From CAVVNN01 sp963749605 (GTDB lineage: Bacteria > Actinomycetota > Thermoleophilia > Solirubrobacterales > 70-9), in the NCBI GenBank assembly GCA_963749605.1, contig CAVVNN010000002.1, forward strand, positions 1 to 64,000: a stretch of DNA of 64,000 nucleotides, in the 5' to 3' direction. Both the position numbers and the translations under genes were made by a program. The first letter of the stretch is position 1. Every line of letters starts with the position of its first letter. The notes under the pieces were generated by a model. The model saw nothing but the letters and a program-made list of their open reading frames with translations, made no database searches and was not told the origin of the DNA. This document shows positions 24,289 to 31,899 of the stretch, one piece after another.

Positions 24289-25698
24289 ATGACTAGGATC
24301 GTGGTGTTGGGGGGTGGGGTGTGCGGGCTGGCATCAGGGCTGATGCTGGCGCGCGACGGGCACGAGGTCACGGTGCTCGAGCGCGACGCGGATCCCGTGC
24401 CGGAGTCCGTCGATGAGGCGTGGGAGAAGTGGTCGCGCGATGGCGTGGCTCAGTTCCGTATGGCTCATTTCCTGCAGCCCGCGGGTCGCGTGGTGCTGGA
24501 GCAGGAACTCCCCGACGTGTTCGATGGGCTCGTCGCGGCGGGCGCGATGCGTCTGGATTTGCTTGGGTCGATGCCCCCCAACCTGGCCGATGGCGGCCCA
24601 GGGTCAGGCGATGAGCGGTTCGTGACCTACACCGCTCGCCGCCCGGTCTTCGAGCAGGTCTTGGCAGCCGCAGCTGAGGGCGAGCCCGGCGTGGAGGTGC
24701 GCCGGGGCGTGGCTGTGAAGGAGCCGATCATTCAGGCCGGCAACGGGACGCCGCACGTGACCGGCGTCCGCCTTGACTCGGGCGAGACGCTGCAGGCCGA
24801 TCTCGTGGTGGACGCGATGGGCCGGGGCTCGCAGCTGCCGCGCTGGTGTAGCGACGCGGACATCGGGCCTCTGCACGAGGAGTCCGAGGATTCGGGGTTC
24901 ATCTACTACGGCCGGTTCTTCCGTTCGGCGGACGGTACGACGCCGCAGCCCTACGGTCCTCTGCTGGCGCCGATCGGGACCTTCTCGATCCTCACCCTCC
25001 CGTCGGACAACGGCACCTGGGCGGTGACCACCTACATCTCAAGCGGAGACCAGCCGCTGAAGCGGATGCGCGATCCCGACGCGTGGAGTGCCGTCGTTGA
25101 GGCGTGCCCAGCGCATGCGCACTGGCTGGAGGGCGAGCCGATCAGCGACCTCATGGCGATGGGCGGTGTGATCGACCGCTACCGCCGCCCGCTGCGCGAC
25201 GGGCGGCCCCTGCTCACCGGCATCGCGCTGCTCGGCGACGCCTGCGCGTGCACGAACCCCTCGCTCGGTCGCGGGATCTCTCTCGGACTGGTGCACGCGC
25301 AGTCCCTGCGCGAGGTCGTCAGCTCGCATTTGGAGGATCCGTTGGAGTTCGCGCTGGCGTGGGATGAGGCCACCGAGGCGCGGTTGACTCCCTGGTATCG
25401 GGAGACGGTCGCCGAGGATCGCAGCCGGCTGAGCGAAATCGAGGCGCTGCGCGAAGGATTGGAGCCACCACAGCCGAGTGACCCGTCGCAGGCCTTGCGG
25501 GGAGCGCTGCTCACGGCGATGCTGCACGATCCCGACCTCTTCAGGGCCTTCCTGGAGTCCCGCTCCTGCCTGACGCCGTTGAGCGAGACCTTCGCGCAGG
25601 ACGGCGTGCCCAAGCGCATCCTCGAGCTGGCGGGTCAGCACGAGCGCCTGCAGATGCCAGGCCCTGACCGCAAGGATCTGCTGCGGCTGCTCGGTTGA
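24289..25698 (+). CDS. FAD-dependent monooxygenase/oxidoreductase
   Basis: A 469-residue flavoprotein. The N-terminal dinucleotide fold IVVLGGGVCGLASGLMLARD and VTVLERDADPVP bind FAD, and the second FAD motif GIALLGDACACTNPSLGRGI occurs near residue 315. The middle has no diagnostic substrate motif. Overall it resembles PheA/TfdB-style and geranylgeranyl-reductase-style FAD enzymes, without a confident substrate. The start is placed at ATG 24289, directly before the nucleotide-binding strand. It probably works with the hydrolase gene upstream. Confidence 0.8.
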   Translation: MTRIVVLGGGVCGLASGLMLARDGHEVTVLERDADPVPESVDEAWEKWSRDGVAQFRMAHFLQPAGRVVLEQELPDVFDGLVAAGAMRLDLLGSMPPNLADGGPGSGDERFVTYTARRPVFEQVLAAAAEGEPGVEVRRGVAVKEPIIQAGNGTPHVTGVRLDSGETLQADLVVDAMGRGSQLPRWCSDADIGPLHEESEDSGFIYYGRFFRSADGTTPQPYGPLLAPIGTFSILTLPSDNGTWAVTTYISSGDQPLKRMRDPDAWSAVVEACPAHAHWLEGEPISDLMAMGGVIDRYRRPLRDGRPLLTGIALLGDACACTNPSLGRGISLGLVHAQSLREVVSSHLEDPLEFALAWDEATEARLTPWYRETVAEDRSRLSEIEALREGLEPPQPSDPSQALRGALLTAMLHDPDLFRAFLESRSCLTPLSETFAQDGVPKRILELAGQHERLQMPGPDRKDLLRLLG

Positions 25699-25867
25699 TA
25701 TGGCGAGGGCAAACGGGTGATGGGGCAGCGGCGACGATCCGGACATCCTCGCCACGCGCGGTCCTCGCGTGTTGCGAACGCGTCCCCGAGTAGCGCTCAC
25801 GTGCTCGCTCCGGACGAAGAGGAGGACTTCGCTCAAGGCAGGGCAGGCGGATGCCGATCTGGGCTGA

Positions 25868-26683
25868 ATGGCGTCTCGGGTGCTGAAGCTGCGGCGGCCT
25901 GACGTGTGCTGCGTTTGCGGTGCTGCCTTGCCGGCGGGGTCGCGGGCTGGCTGGGACGCCGAGGCGCGGACGGTCACATGTGCGACTTGTCTTGAAGCGG
26001 CCGTACCTGTCGCTGCCGACGCGACGCAGTCCGGACTCGATCGTGGGCAGCCGGGTGCCAGCTTGGCCCGCGAGTACGAGCGGCGCAAGAACAACCGAGA
26101 AAGCCGTACACGCAAGGCCCATCCGCGGATCGGCGGGCTGTTGCTCGCATTGCGCGAGCCGCCCCAACACGAGTCGGCCTTTCATCGCGGCGACTTCGGA
26201 GAGAAGGCGGTCGCGCAATCACTGGAACAGCGCACCGCGGACGGGCCGGCGATCATCCTGCACAATCGCCGCATACCCGGCGGACGCGGCGATATCGACC
26301 ACCTCGCCGTCGTCCCATCCGGCGTGTTCGTCATCGACGCCAAGGACATAAAGGGAGCGGTGCGCGTAGCCAGACCCCTGTTCAGGGCCGAGAAGCTTCT
26401 GGTCTCCGGGCGTGACCGCACCAAGCTCATCGATGGCCTCGATCGCCAGGTGGCCGTCGCGCGGAACGCGCTGGATGACAACGGCCACCCGGACGTGCCG
26501 GTGCAGGGCGTGCTGTGTTTCACGAAGGCCGATCTACCGGTGCTCGGCACCCTGAAGATGCGGGGGCATCTCCTGCTCTACCGCAGGGCGCTTGCCAAGA
26601 GGCTGAATGCGAACGGGCCGTTGGGGGCCCCGACGATCGACGCGCTTGGACACGCTCTCGCAGCGGCCCTCCCGCCTGCCTAG
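25868..26683 (+). CDS. NERD-domain protein with N-terminal zinc ribbon
   Basis: A 271-residue protein. The N-terminus has two CxxC pairs, CCVCG and CATC (residues about 14-40), which form a probable zinc ribbon. Residues about 110-230 hold a NERD (nuclease-related) domain with GDFGEKAVAQSL, the GGRGDIDHLAVVPSGVFVID core and a lysine in DAKDIKG; these carry the D/E/K residues of the PD-(D/E)xK-like fold. Its role may be DNA processing or defence; no activity can be assigned. It is the last cargo gene before attR. Confidence 0.8.
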   Translation: MASRVLKLRRPDVCCVCGAALPAGSRAGWDAEARTVTCATCLEAAVPVAADATQSGLDRGQPGASLAREYERRKNNRESRTRKAHPRIGGLLLALREPPQHESAFHRGDFGEKAVAQSLEQRTADGPAIILHNRRIPGGRGDIDHLAVVPSGVFVIDAKDIKGAVRVARPLFRAEKLLVSGRDRTKLIDGLDRQVAVARNALDDNGHPDVPVQGVLCFTKADLPVLGTLKMRGHLLLYRRALAKRLNANGPLGAPTIDALGHALAAALPPA

Positions 26684-26750
26684 GCCCTCTGGAGTGGGCG
26701 CCGGTCGCCATCGTTCGCATGCCCGAGCTGCACTTCGCGCACGAAAGTTC

Positions 26751-26772
26751 GGGACATATTTGGGACACATTT
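26751..26772 (+). promoter_or_regulatory. Right paired GGGACA repeats, probable integrase arm sites
   Basis: GGGACATATTT (26751-26761) and GGGACACATTT (26762-26772) lie 55 bases inside attR. They match the pair at 2246-2268 in sequence and orientation; the unit GGGACACATTT is identical at both ends. Confidence 0.5.
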
Positions 26773-26827
26773 TGCTAATCGTGCGCTTCGGCACTTGTAA
26801 AACATGTCGATTTGCGGGGACGAAGTG

Positions 26828-26871
26828 CATGCCGGAGGAGGGACTCGAACCCCCGACACGCGGATTATGAT
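26828..26871. repeat. attR: 44-bp direct repeat completing the tRNA
   Basis: Identical to 2116-2159. Here the repeat supplies the 3' part of the tRNA gene, and the chromosomal 5' part continues to 26903, so the tRNA stays complete after integration. Confidence 0.9.
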
Positions 26872-26903
26872 TCCGCTGCTCTAACCAGCTGAGCTACTCC
26901 GGC
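26831..26903 (-). tRNA. tRNA with CAT anticodon, probably elongator tRNA-Met
   Basis: The minus strand folds as a 73-nt cloverleaf. The acceptor is GCCGGAG/CTCCGGC, the D stem GCTC/GAGC, the anticodon stem GCGGA/TCCGC with loop ATCATAA (anticodon CAT), and the T arm GGGGG-TTCGAGT-CCCTC. The acceptor is fully paired, which argues against initiator tRNA. A tRNA-Ile2 with a modified CAT anticodon cannot be excluded. CCA is not encoded. The gene is the integration target of the island. Confidence 0.93.
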
Positions 26904-27004
26904 GGGGAGGGGGATGGTAGCGGCGCGGGGTTGGGGGCTGTGGCTGCGATCCTTGGGGGATGGAGCGTGGATCGCCGCGGGCTTCCGGGTCGGTTTGGGC
27001 CGCC

Positions 27005-27175
27005 ATGCGGCCGCTGCTCGTCGGGTTCCTGCTGGTGGCGGACGCGTCCGTGGTTGCGGCGCTGGCGATTGCTCGGCCCGGCGGGTGGCTGCCGCCGTTC
27101 ATCGCCTTCGGCTCGCTGCTGCTCGGCTTCGTCTGGTTCGAGGTTTGGTCGCTGCGGCATCGCCACGACGCTTGA
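27005..27175 (+). CDS. Small two-helix membrane protein
   Basis: A 56-residue protein with two hydrophobic segments (PLLVGFLLVADASVVAALAI and FIAFGSLLLGFVWFEVW) and a basic end, RHRHDA. No function is recognised. ATG 27005 puts the start directly before the first helix; an ATG at 26960 would add 15 residues. It is the first gene right of the island. Confidence 0.5.
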   Translation: MRPLLVGFLLVADASVVAALAIARPGGWLPPFIAFGSLLLGFVWFEVWSLRHRHDA

Positions 27176-27219
27176 ACGCCGCCGCCGGAATTCCGTTCCG
27201 ACGCGTAGCCTTCTCGAGG

Positions 27220-28173
27220 ATGAGCGGGGATTTGGACATGGCGATCCGCACGATTGTCCGAGGCTGCGTGGCGGTGGAACCCGGCGAGGAGGTGCTCGTC
27301 ATCTGCAACCCGGTGACCGAAGAGCTCGGCGCGCTGATGCGGATCGAGGCGCAGGGCGACGGGGCCGACGCGACCCTGGCGGTGATCTCCGAGCGCGACT
27401 CGCATGCCGCCGAGCCGCCTGCCCCTGTCGCCGCCGCGATGGCCGCCGCCGACGTGGTCCTCGCTCCGACCATCCAGTCGCTCTCCCACACCGCCGCCCG
27501 CAAGGCGGCGAGCGAGGTGGGGGTGCGGATCGCCACGCTGCCCGGCGTCACCGAGGAGATGCTGGCGCGGGTGATGAGCGCCGACCTCGGCGAGTTGGGT
27601 AAGCGCGGGCGGGCGGTCGCCTCGGCCCTGACGAAAGGTTCCGCGGCGCGCATAACCTGCCCCAACGGCAGCGACCTGCTGTTGGGCCTGGAGGGGCGCA
27701 CGGCGATCCCCGACGCCGGCGAACTGAAGCGCAGGGGCGCCTTCGGGAACCTGCCCTGCGGCGAGGGGTTCATCGCCCCGGTCGAGGGCACGGCGGAGGG
27801 GACGCTGGTGGTCGACGGCTCGATCGCCGGCGTCGGCCTGCTCGAGACGCCGGTCGAGCTGACCGTGCGCGAAGGCCACCTGGTCGGCGCCACCGGCCCT
27901 GAGGGCGCGAAGCTGATGGAGTTGCTGACCGTCCACGGCCCCGACGGCACCAACGTCGCCGAGTTGGGGATCGGCACCAACGAGGAGGCGATCCTCACCG
28001 GCAACATCCTCGAGGACGAGAAGATCCTCGGCAGCGCGCACGTGGCCTTCGGCGCCTCGGCGGCGATCGGGGGGACCGTGCAGGTGCCGGTCCACCTCGA
28101 CTGCGTCGTGCTCGAGCCGACGGTCGAAGTCGACGGCCGGCCGATCGCTGCCGGCGGCGAGCTGATGGTCTGA
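27220..28173 (+). CDS. Aminopeptidase, M29/AmpS-like
   Basis: A 317-residue protein of the thermophilic metalloprotease (M29, aminopeptidase T) type. The C-terminal segment ELGIGTNEEAILTGNILEDE, then KILGSAHVAFGAS, holds the family's metal-site Glu and His residues, and CVVLEPTVEVDG closes the fold. The N-terminal part (ADVVLAPTIQSLSHTAARK) is the usual substrate-side domain. It would release N-terminal residues from peptides in the cytosol. It is four bases from the next gene, forming a likely operon with the formiminotransferase gene. Confidence 0.8.
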   Translation: MSGDLDMAIRTIVRGCVAVEPGEEVLVICNPVTEELGALMRIEAQGDGADATLAVISERDSHAAEPPAPVAAAMAAADVVLAPTIQSLSHTAARKAASEVGVRIATLPGVTEEMLARVMSADLGELGKRGRAVASALTKGSAARITCPNGSDLLLGLEGRTAIPDAGELKRRGAFGNLPCGEGFIAPVEGTAEGTLVVDGSIAGVGLLETPVELTVREGHLVGATGPEGAKLMELLTVHGPDGTNVAELGIGTNEEAILTGNILEDEKILGSAHVAFGASAAIGGTVQVPVHLDCVVLEPTVEVDGRPIAAGGELMV

Positions 28174-28176
28174 GTC

Positions 28177-29067
28177 ATGTCGGTGCTGCTCGCCGTCCCC
28201 AACGTCTCGGAGGGGCGCGACGCGGGGCGGATCGCCTCGCTGGTGACCGCGTTCTCCCGCGGCGTCTCCCTTCTCGACCGCCACTCCGACGCCGACCATA
28301 ACCGCACGGTCCTCACCCTCGGCGGCTGGCCGGGGAGCCTGCTCGACGCACTCCTCAGCGGCGCCGAGGAGGCGATCGAGACGGTCGACATGTCGCGGCA
28401 CCGGGGCCTGCACCCAGCGATCGGAGCGCTCGACGTCTGCCCGGTCGTCTGGCTCGATCCGGCCGACCGTGCCGCCGCCCGCACCGAGGCGATCGAGATC
28501 GCCGACCAACTCGGCGGACTCGGCGTGCCGGTCTTCCTCTACGGGGAGCTGGCGACCCGGCCCGAGCACGCCGAGCGCGCCTACTTCCGCAACGGCGGCC
28601 TGGCCGAGCTCTGGCTGCGGATGGAGGGAGGAGAGCTGCGGCCCGACCGCGGTCCCGGCCTGCCCCACCGCACCGCCGGCGCGACCCTCGTCACCGCGCG
28701 CCCGCCGCTCGCGGCCTTCAACGTCGAGCTCGACAGCGGCGACGTCGAGATCGCCCGCGCGGTCGCCGCTGGCCTGCGCGAGTCCGGCGGTGGGCCGCGC
28801 GGGGTGCGGGCGATCGGGCTGCCGCTCTCCGGCGGGCGCGCTCAGGTCTCGACCAACGTCCACGATCCGCTCGCGGTGCCGCTGGGGGCGGTGATCGAGC
28901 GAGTGCGCGAACTGGCCGCGCCGCTCGGCGCCCGGCCGGTCGAAGCCGAGCTGGTAGGCCTGGTTCCCGAGGGCGCGCTGGCCGGCTACCCGGATGACGT
29001 GCCGATCCGCGACCTCGACCCCGCGCGTCGCGTGATCGAGCGGCGGCTCGCGACCTCGACCGATTAG
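28177..29067 (+). CDS. ftcD: Glutamate formimidoyltransferase
   Basis: A 296-residue protein matching the formiminotransferase part of FtcD, which transfers the formimino group from N-formimino-glutamate to tetrahydrofolate in histidine breakdown. The start VPNVSEGRDAGRIASLVTAF, the histidine in LLDRHSDADHNRTVLTL, the pair MSRHRGLHPAIGALDVCP and GRAQVSTNVHDP are family motifs. There is no cyclodeaminase domain. No other hut genes are in the window, so its pathway context here is unclear. Confidence 0.88.
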   Translation: MSVLLAVPNVSEGRDAGRIASLVTAFSRGVSLLDRHSDADHNRTVLTLGGWPGSLLDALLSGAEEAIETVDMSRHRGLHPAIGALDVCPVVWLDPADRAAARTEAIEIADQLGGLGVPVFLYGELATRPEHAERAYFRNGGLAELWLRMEGGELRPDRGPGLPHRTAGATLVTARPPLAAFNVELDSGDVEIARAVAAGLRESGGGPRGVRAIGLPLSGGRAQVSTNVHDPLAVPLGAVIERVRELAAPLGARPVEAELVGLVPEGALAGYPDDVPIRDLDPARRVIERRLATSTD

Positions 29068-29082
29068 ACAATCGATCGTCTA
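29065..29082. promoter_or_regulatory. 18-bp palindrome, operator-like
   Basis: TAGACAATCGATCGTCTA is a dyad with one mismatched pair, lying between the ftcD stop and the next start (GTG 29093). It overlaps a possible -10 (TAGATT, 29081-29086). The regulator is unknown. Confidence 0.4.
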
Positions 29083-29092
29083 GATTCAAGCC

Positions 29093-29470
29093 GTGGCCCA
29101 GACTAAGAAGAAGCGCCAGCGCAAGCGCCGCGGCACTCAGGGCGGCCGCGTCGACGCCAACCGCCGCCCAGGCCGCCCCCGCAGCCGCGAGGAGGCGAAG
29201 GCCCGGGCCCGCGCCTCCCGCAAGGCCGGCCCCAAGGCCGGCCCCAAGGCCGACCTGCCGCCGACCTGGCGCGGGGCCGCCCTCCGCGGCGTCGTTGCCG
29301 CCGTCATCTTCACCTTCCTCCTGCTGCTGCTCTTCAAACGAGCGCCCGGCGCCGCGTTCGGCCTCGGCGCCTTCATGCTCGTCTTCTACATCCCAGCCGG
29401 CTACTACATCGACCTGACCATGTGGCGGCGGCGGGAGCGGGGGAGGATCCGCGAGCGGGAACGACAGTGA
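29093..29470 (+). CDS. Basic membrane protein of unknown function
   Basis: A 125-residue protein. The first 60 residues are very Lys/Arg-rich (KKKRQRKRRGTQGGRVDANR) with a repeated KAGPKAGPKA segment. Two membrane helices follow (GVVAAVIFTFLLLLLFKR and AAFGLGAFMLVFYIPAGYYI), then a basic tail. The design resembles small actinobacterial membrane proteins of unknown role. The stop overlaps the start of the metallo-hydrolase gene (GTGA), so both are coupled. An 18-bp palindrome lies just upstream. Confidence 0.6.
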   Translation: MAQTKKKRQRKRRGTQGGRVDANRRPGRPRSREEAKARARASRKAGPKAGPKADLPPTWRGAALRGVVAAVIFTFLLLLLFKRAPGAAFGLGAFMLVFYIPAGYYIDLTMWRRRERGRIRERERQ

Positions 29471-30111
29471 GCCTCGACGTCCGCATGCTCACGGTCGGCC
29501 AGATCGCCGAGAACTGCTTCCTGCTGCGCCGCGAGGGCTCCGACCGGGCCCTGATCGTCGACCCCGGCGAGGAGCCCGAGCGGATCCTCGCCGAGCTGGA
29601 GGAGATGGGCGCCACCGCCGAGGCGATCCTCGTCACCCATTGTCACTTCGACCACATCGGCGCCGTCGCGCCGGTGGCGGCGGCGACCGGCGCCCCCGTC
29701 TACTGCCCGGCGATCGAGGCCCCGATCCTCGCCGACATCATGGCCTTCGTCCCCTGGGAGGGGTTCGGCCCCTACGAGAGCTACGAGGCCGACGAGAAGG
29801 TGAGCGGCGGCGAGACGCTGGAGCTGGGCGGGCTCGAGCTGGACGTCATCTCCACCCCCGGCCACAGCCCCGGCCACGTCACCTACTCGGTGCGCGGCGA
29901 GGACGCGATCTTCTCCGGCGACGTCCTCTTCCAGGGCTCGGTCGGGCGGGTCGACCTGCCCGGCGGAGACGGGCCGACGCTGGTCGAGTCGATTCGCACC
30001 CTGCTCGATTCCCACCCCGAGGAGACTGTCGTCTATCCCGGCCACATGGGGACGACGACGCTGGGGGCCGAGCGCGCATCGAATCCGTTCCTGGCCTCGC
30101 TGGCGCGATAG
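29467..30111 (+). CDS. MBL-fold metallo-hydrolase (glyoxalase II-like)
   Basis: A 214-residue metallo-beta-lactamase-fold hydrolase. The metal motif THCHFDHIG (HxHxDH) is followed by the third histidine in STPGHSPGHVTY, the aspartate in IFSGDVLFQGSVGR and the last histidine in VVYPGHMGTTT. The pattern matches YcbL/GloB-like thioesterase hydrolases that act on thioester or glutathione-like conjugates. The exact substrate is not given by sequence. It precedes hisS by 30 bases. Confidence 0.88.
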   Translation: MSLDVRMLTVGQIAENCFLLRREGSDRALIVDPGEEPERILAELEEMGATAEAILVTHCHFDHIGAVAPVAAATGAPVYCPAIEAPILADIMAFVPWEGFGPYESYEADEKVSGGETLELGGLELDVISTPGHSPGHVTYSVRGEDAIFSGDVLFQGSVGRVDLPGGDGPTLVESIRTLLDSHPEETVVYPGHMGTTTLGAERASNPFLASLAR

Positions 30112-30141
30112 CCGCCCTCCGCAGGTAAGGTCGCGGCCAGC

Positions 30142-31386
30142 ATGGCTCGCAAGTACCAGGCGCCTCGTGGCACCTTCGACGTTCTGCCCGAGCAGGCGCG
30201 CGCCCGGGCGCGGATCGAGGGCATCGCCGCGGAGATCTTCGCCCGCGCCGGCTACGAGCCGATCGCGACGCCGGCCTTCGAGGACACCGAGCTGTTCGAG
30301 CGCGGGGTCGGTCGCTCCACCGACATCGTCCGCAAGGAGATGTTCACCTTCGAGGACAAGGGCGGGCGCAGCATCACCCTGCGGCCGGAGGGGACGGCGC
30401 CGATCTGTCGCGCCTACCTCGAGCACGGCATGCACAAGCTGGCGCAGCCGGTGAAGCTCTCCTACCTCGGGCCGTTCTTCCGCCACGAGCGCCCGCAGGC
30501 CGGCCGCTACCGCCAGTTCCACCAGGTCGGGGTCGAGGCGATCGGCACCGACTCGCCGTTCGCCGACGCCGAGGCGATCGTGTTGCTGGCCGATCTTCTC
30601 ACCGAGCTGGGCGTGCCGGGGGTGGAGCTGCGGCTGGGCAGCCTCGGCTCGCTCGAGGCGCGGCGCGCCTACCTGGACGAGCTGAAGGCGTACCTGCACG
30701 CCCACGAGGCCGAGCTGTCCCAGGACGTGCGCGAGCGGATCGACGTCAACCCGCTGCGTGCCTTCGACGCCGACGACGAGGGGACGCAGGGGGTGATGGC
30801 GAGCGCGCCGACGATCGTCGAGCGGCTGGAGGGCGAGGACGCCGAGCACTTCGCCGAGGTGCGGGCGCTGCTCGACGCCGCGGGAGTCGAGTACACGATC
30901 GACCCGGCCCTGGTGCGCGGACTCGACTACTACACGCGGACGATCTTCTCCTTCGTCTGCGAGGGCCTCGGCGCGCAGTCGGAGGTCGGCGGCGGCGGCC
31001 GCTACGACGGGCTGATCGAGCAGCTCGGCGGGCCGCCGACGCCGGCGGTCGGCTGGGCGGCGGGGATCGAGCGCATTCTGCTGGCCCTGGGCGAGGACGC
31101 GGAGGCGGCCGGGCGCGACGTCTTCGTCGCTGTCGCCGACGACGGGCAGCGGAGGCGGGCGATGGTGCTGGTCGGCGAGCTGCGCCACGCGGGCTTTTCT
31201 GCCGAGCTGGATCTCGCCGGGCGCAGCCTCAAGGGCCAGCTCAAGCACGCCGATCGTGTCGGCGCGCGCCGCGTGCTCATCCTCGAGGCCGACGGCAAGA
31301 CGCAGATTCGCGACATGGCCTCGGGCGAGCAGCGCCCGGTCGACACGGCGAACCTGATCGACGTGCTCGCGGAGGAGCGGCGATAG
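30142..31386 (+). CDS. hisS: Histidyl-tRNA synthetase
   Basis: A 414-residue class II aminoacyl-tRNA synthetase that charges tRNA-His. Motif 2 is seen in YLGPFFRHERPQAGRYRQFH. The histidine-specific blocks LVRGLDYYTRTIFSF and GGGGRYDGLIEQLGG occur in the C-terminal half of the catalytic domain, and motif 3 is AVGWAAGIERILL. The anticodon-binding domain fills about residues 325-414. Length and order are normal. Confidence 0.95.
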   Translation: MARKYQAPRGTFDVLPEQARARARIEGIAAEIFARAGYEPIATPAFEDTELFERGVGRSTDIVRKEMFTFEDKGGRSITLRPEGTAPICRAYLEHGMHKLAQPVKLSYLGPFFRHERPQAGRYRQFHQVGVEAIGTDSPFADAEAIVLLADLLTELGVPGVELRLGSLGSLEARRAYLDELKAYLHAHEAELSQDVRERIDVNPLRAFDADDEGTQGVMASAPTIVERLEGEDAEHFAEVRALLDAAGVEYTIDPALVRGLDYYTRTIFSFVCEGLGAQSEVGGGGRYDGLIEQLGGPPTPAVGWAAGIERILLALGEDAEAAGRDVFVAVADDGQRRRAMVLVGELRHAGFSAELDLAGRSLKGQLKHADRVGARRVLILEADGKTQIRDMASGEQRPVDTANLIDVLAEERR

Positions 31387-31388
31387 CG

Positions 31389-31682
31389 GTGGCCCTGCGG
31401 GACTGGCTTCCGCGCTCGTGGCGCCCCGCTCCCGGCCCGGGCAAGACCCCGATCCACGTCGACGACCCCGACTTCGACAGCTGGGAGGTGGTGCGAGACT
31501 TCGGCGAGGTGAGGACGGCGCGCGCTTGGCATCAGGCGCTGGTCGAGGCGGGCATCGAGGCGGTCCTCACCGCCGACTGGCCACTGGACCGCTTTGGCCG
31601 CGGCGACATCGCCCTGCGGGTGCCGGGAGACCGCTGGAGCGAGGCCGAGCTGCTGCTCTCGAACCTCGACGACTCGGACTGA
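31389..31682 (+). CDS. DUF2007-like small protein
   Basis: A 97-residue protein. Residues about 33-90 (WEVVRDFGEVRTARAWHQAL, then VEAGIEAVLTADWPLD and ALRVPGDRWSEAELLL) match the DUF2007/putative signal-transducing fold, in which a short alpha/beta unit tracks with regulatory or degradation roles. The GTG start lies two bases after the hisS stop, so it is cotranscribed with hisS. No specific function is assigned. Confidence 0.6.
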   Translation: MALRDWLPRSWRPAPGPGKTPIHVDDPDFDSWEVVRDFGEVRTARAWHQALVEAGIEAVLTADWPLDRFGRGDIALRVPGDRWSEAELLLSNLDDSD

Positions 31683-31721
31683 CTGACAGTGGCTGCACCC
31701 CCTGCGCGGTGCTACGGTTGA

Positions 31722-31882
31722 GCCGAGGCTCGAGCCCGTACGCGAGCCGTCTCACCGTTTGACCCAACACAAACGGCGCGGGAGCTGGAGTCTTCCCTCC
31801 CCTTGGGGTCGGAAGCAGGCACCCACCTTCACTTGAAGGGATCAAAGCCAGAGGCGGCAACGGCGAGTTGGGGCCTCGTTTG
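31722..31882 (+). ncRNA. ssrS: 6S RNA (RNA polymerase regulator)
   Basis: The stretch folds like 6S RNA. The closing stem is CGAGGCTC (31724-31731) with GGGCCTCG (31871-31878), and the next stem GCCGTC (31746-31751) with GGCGGC (31853-31858). A hairpin CCGTTTG/CAAACGG (31755-31776) lies on the 5' side of the bubble, and the apical stem pairs CTTCC/GGAAG and CCCC/GGGG. A second hairpin, CCTTC-ACTT-GAAGG (31826-31839), followed by AAAGCC and GGCGGCA, resembles the 3' half of E. coli 6S RNA. TACGGT (31713-31718) is a good -10. A place between hisS and mnmA recalls the hisS/mnmA neighbourhood of B. subtilis 6S-1. Ends are estimated. Confidence 0.75.
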
Positions 31883-31899
31883 CGCTCTACTCTTTGGCA

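Larger units (their letters stand above)
2116..26871. mobile_element. tRNA-integrated genomic island carrying Kdp and a relaxase relic
   Basis: The element is bounded by the 44-bp repeats and has an intact-looking tyrosine integrase just inside the left end and an excisionase-like gene at 5186-5392. It also has a MobF-type relaxase/helicase (19474-22616), which would mark a mobilisable or conjugative element, but that gene is broken by many frameshifts. No type IV secretion genes are present. The cargo is a K+ transport and sensing block, a nucleotidyltransferase/HEPN pair, a flavin enzyme pair and a NERD protein. The tRNA is reconstituted at the right end. It looks like a decayed integrative element that may still excise but probably cannot transfer by itself. 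Confidence 0.85.

Noticed and set aside
26881..28863. 660-codon minus-strand frame
   Set aside because: Antisense of the M29-like peptidase and ftcD genes, running across the tRNA end; no protein features.
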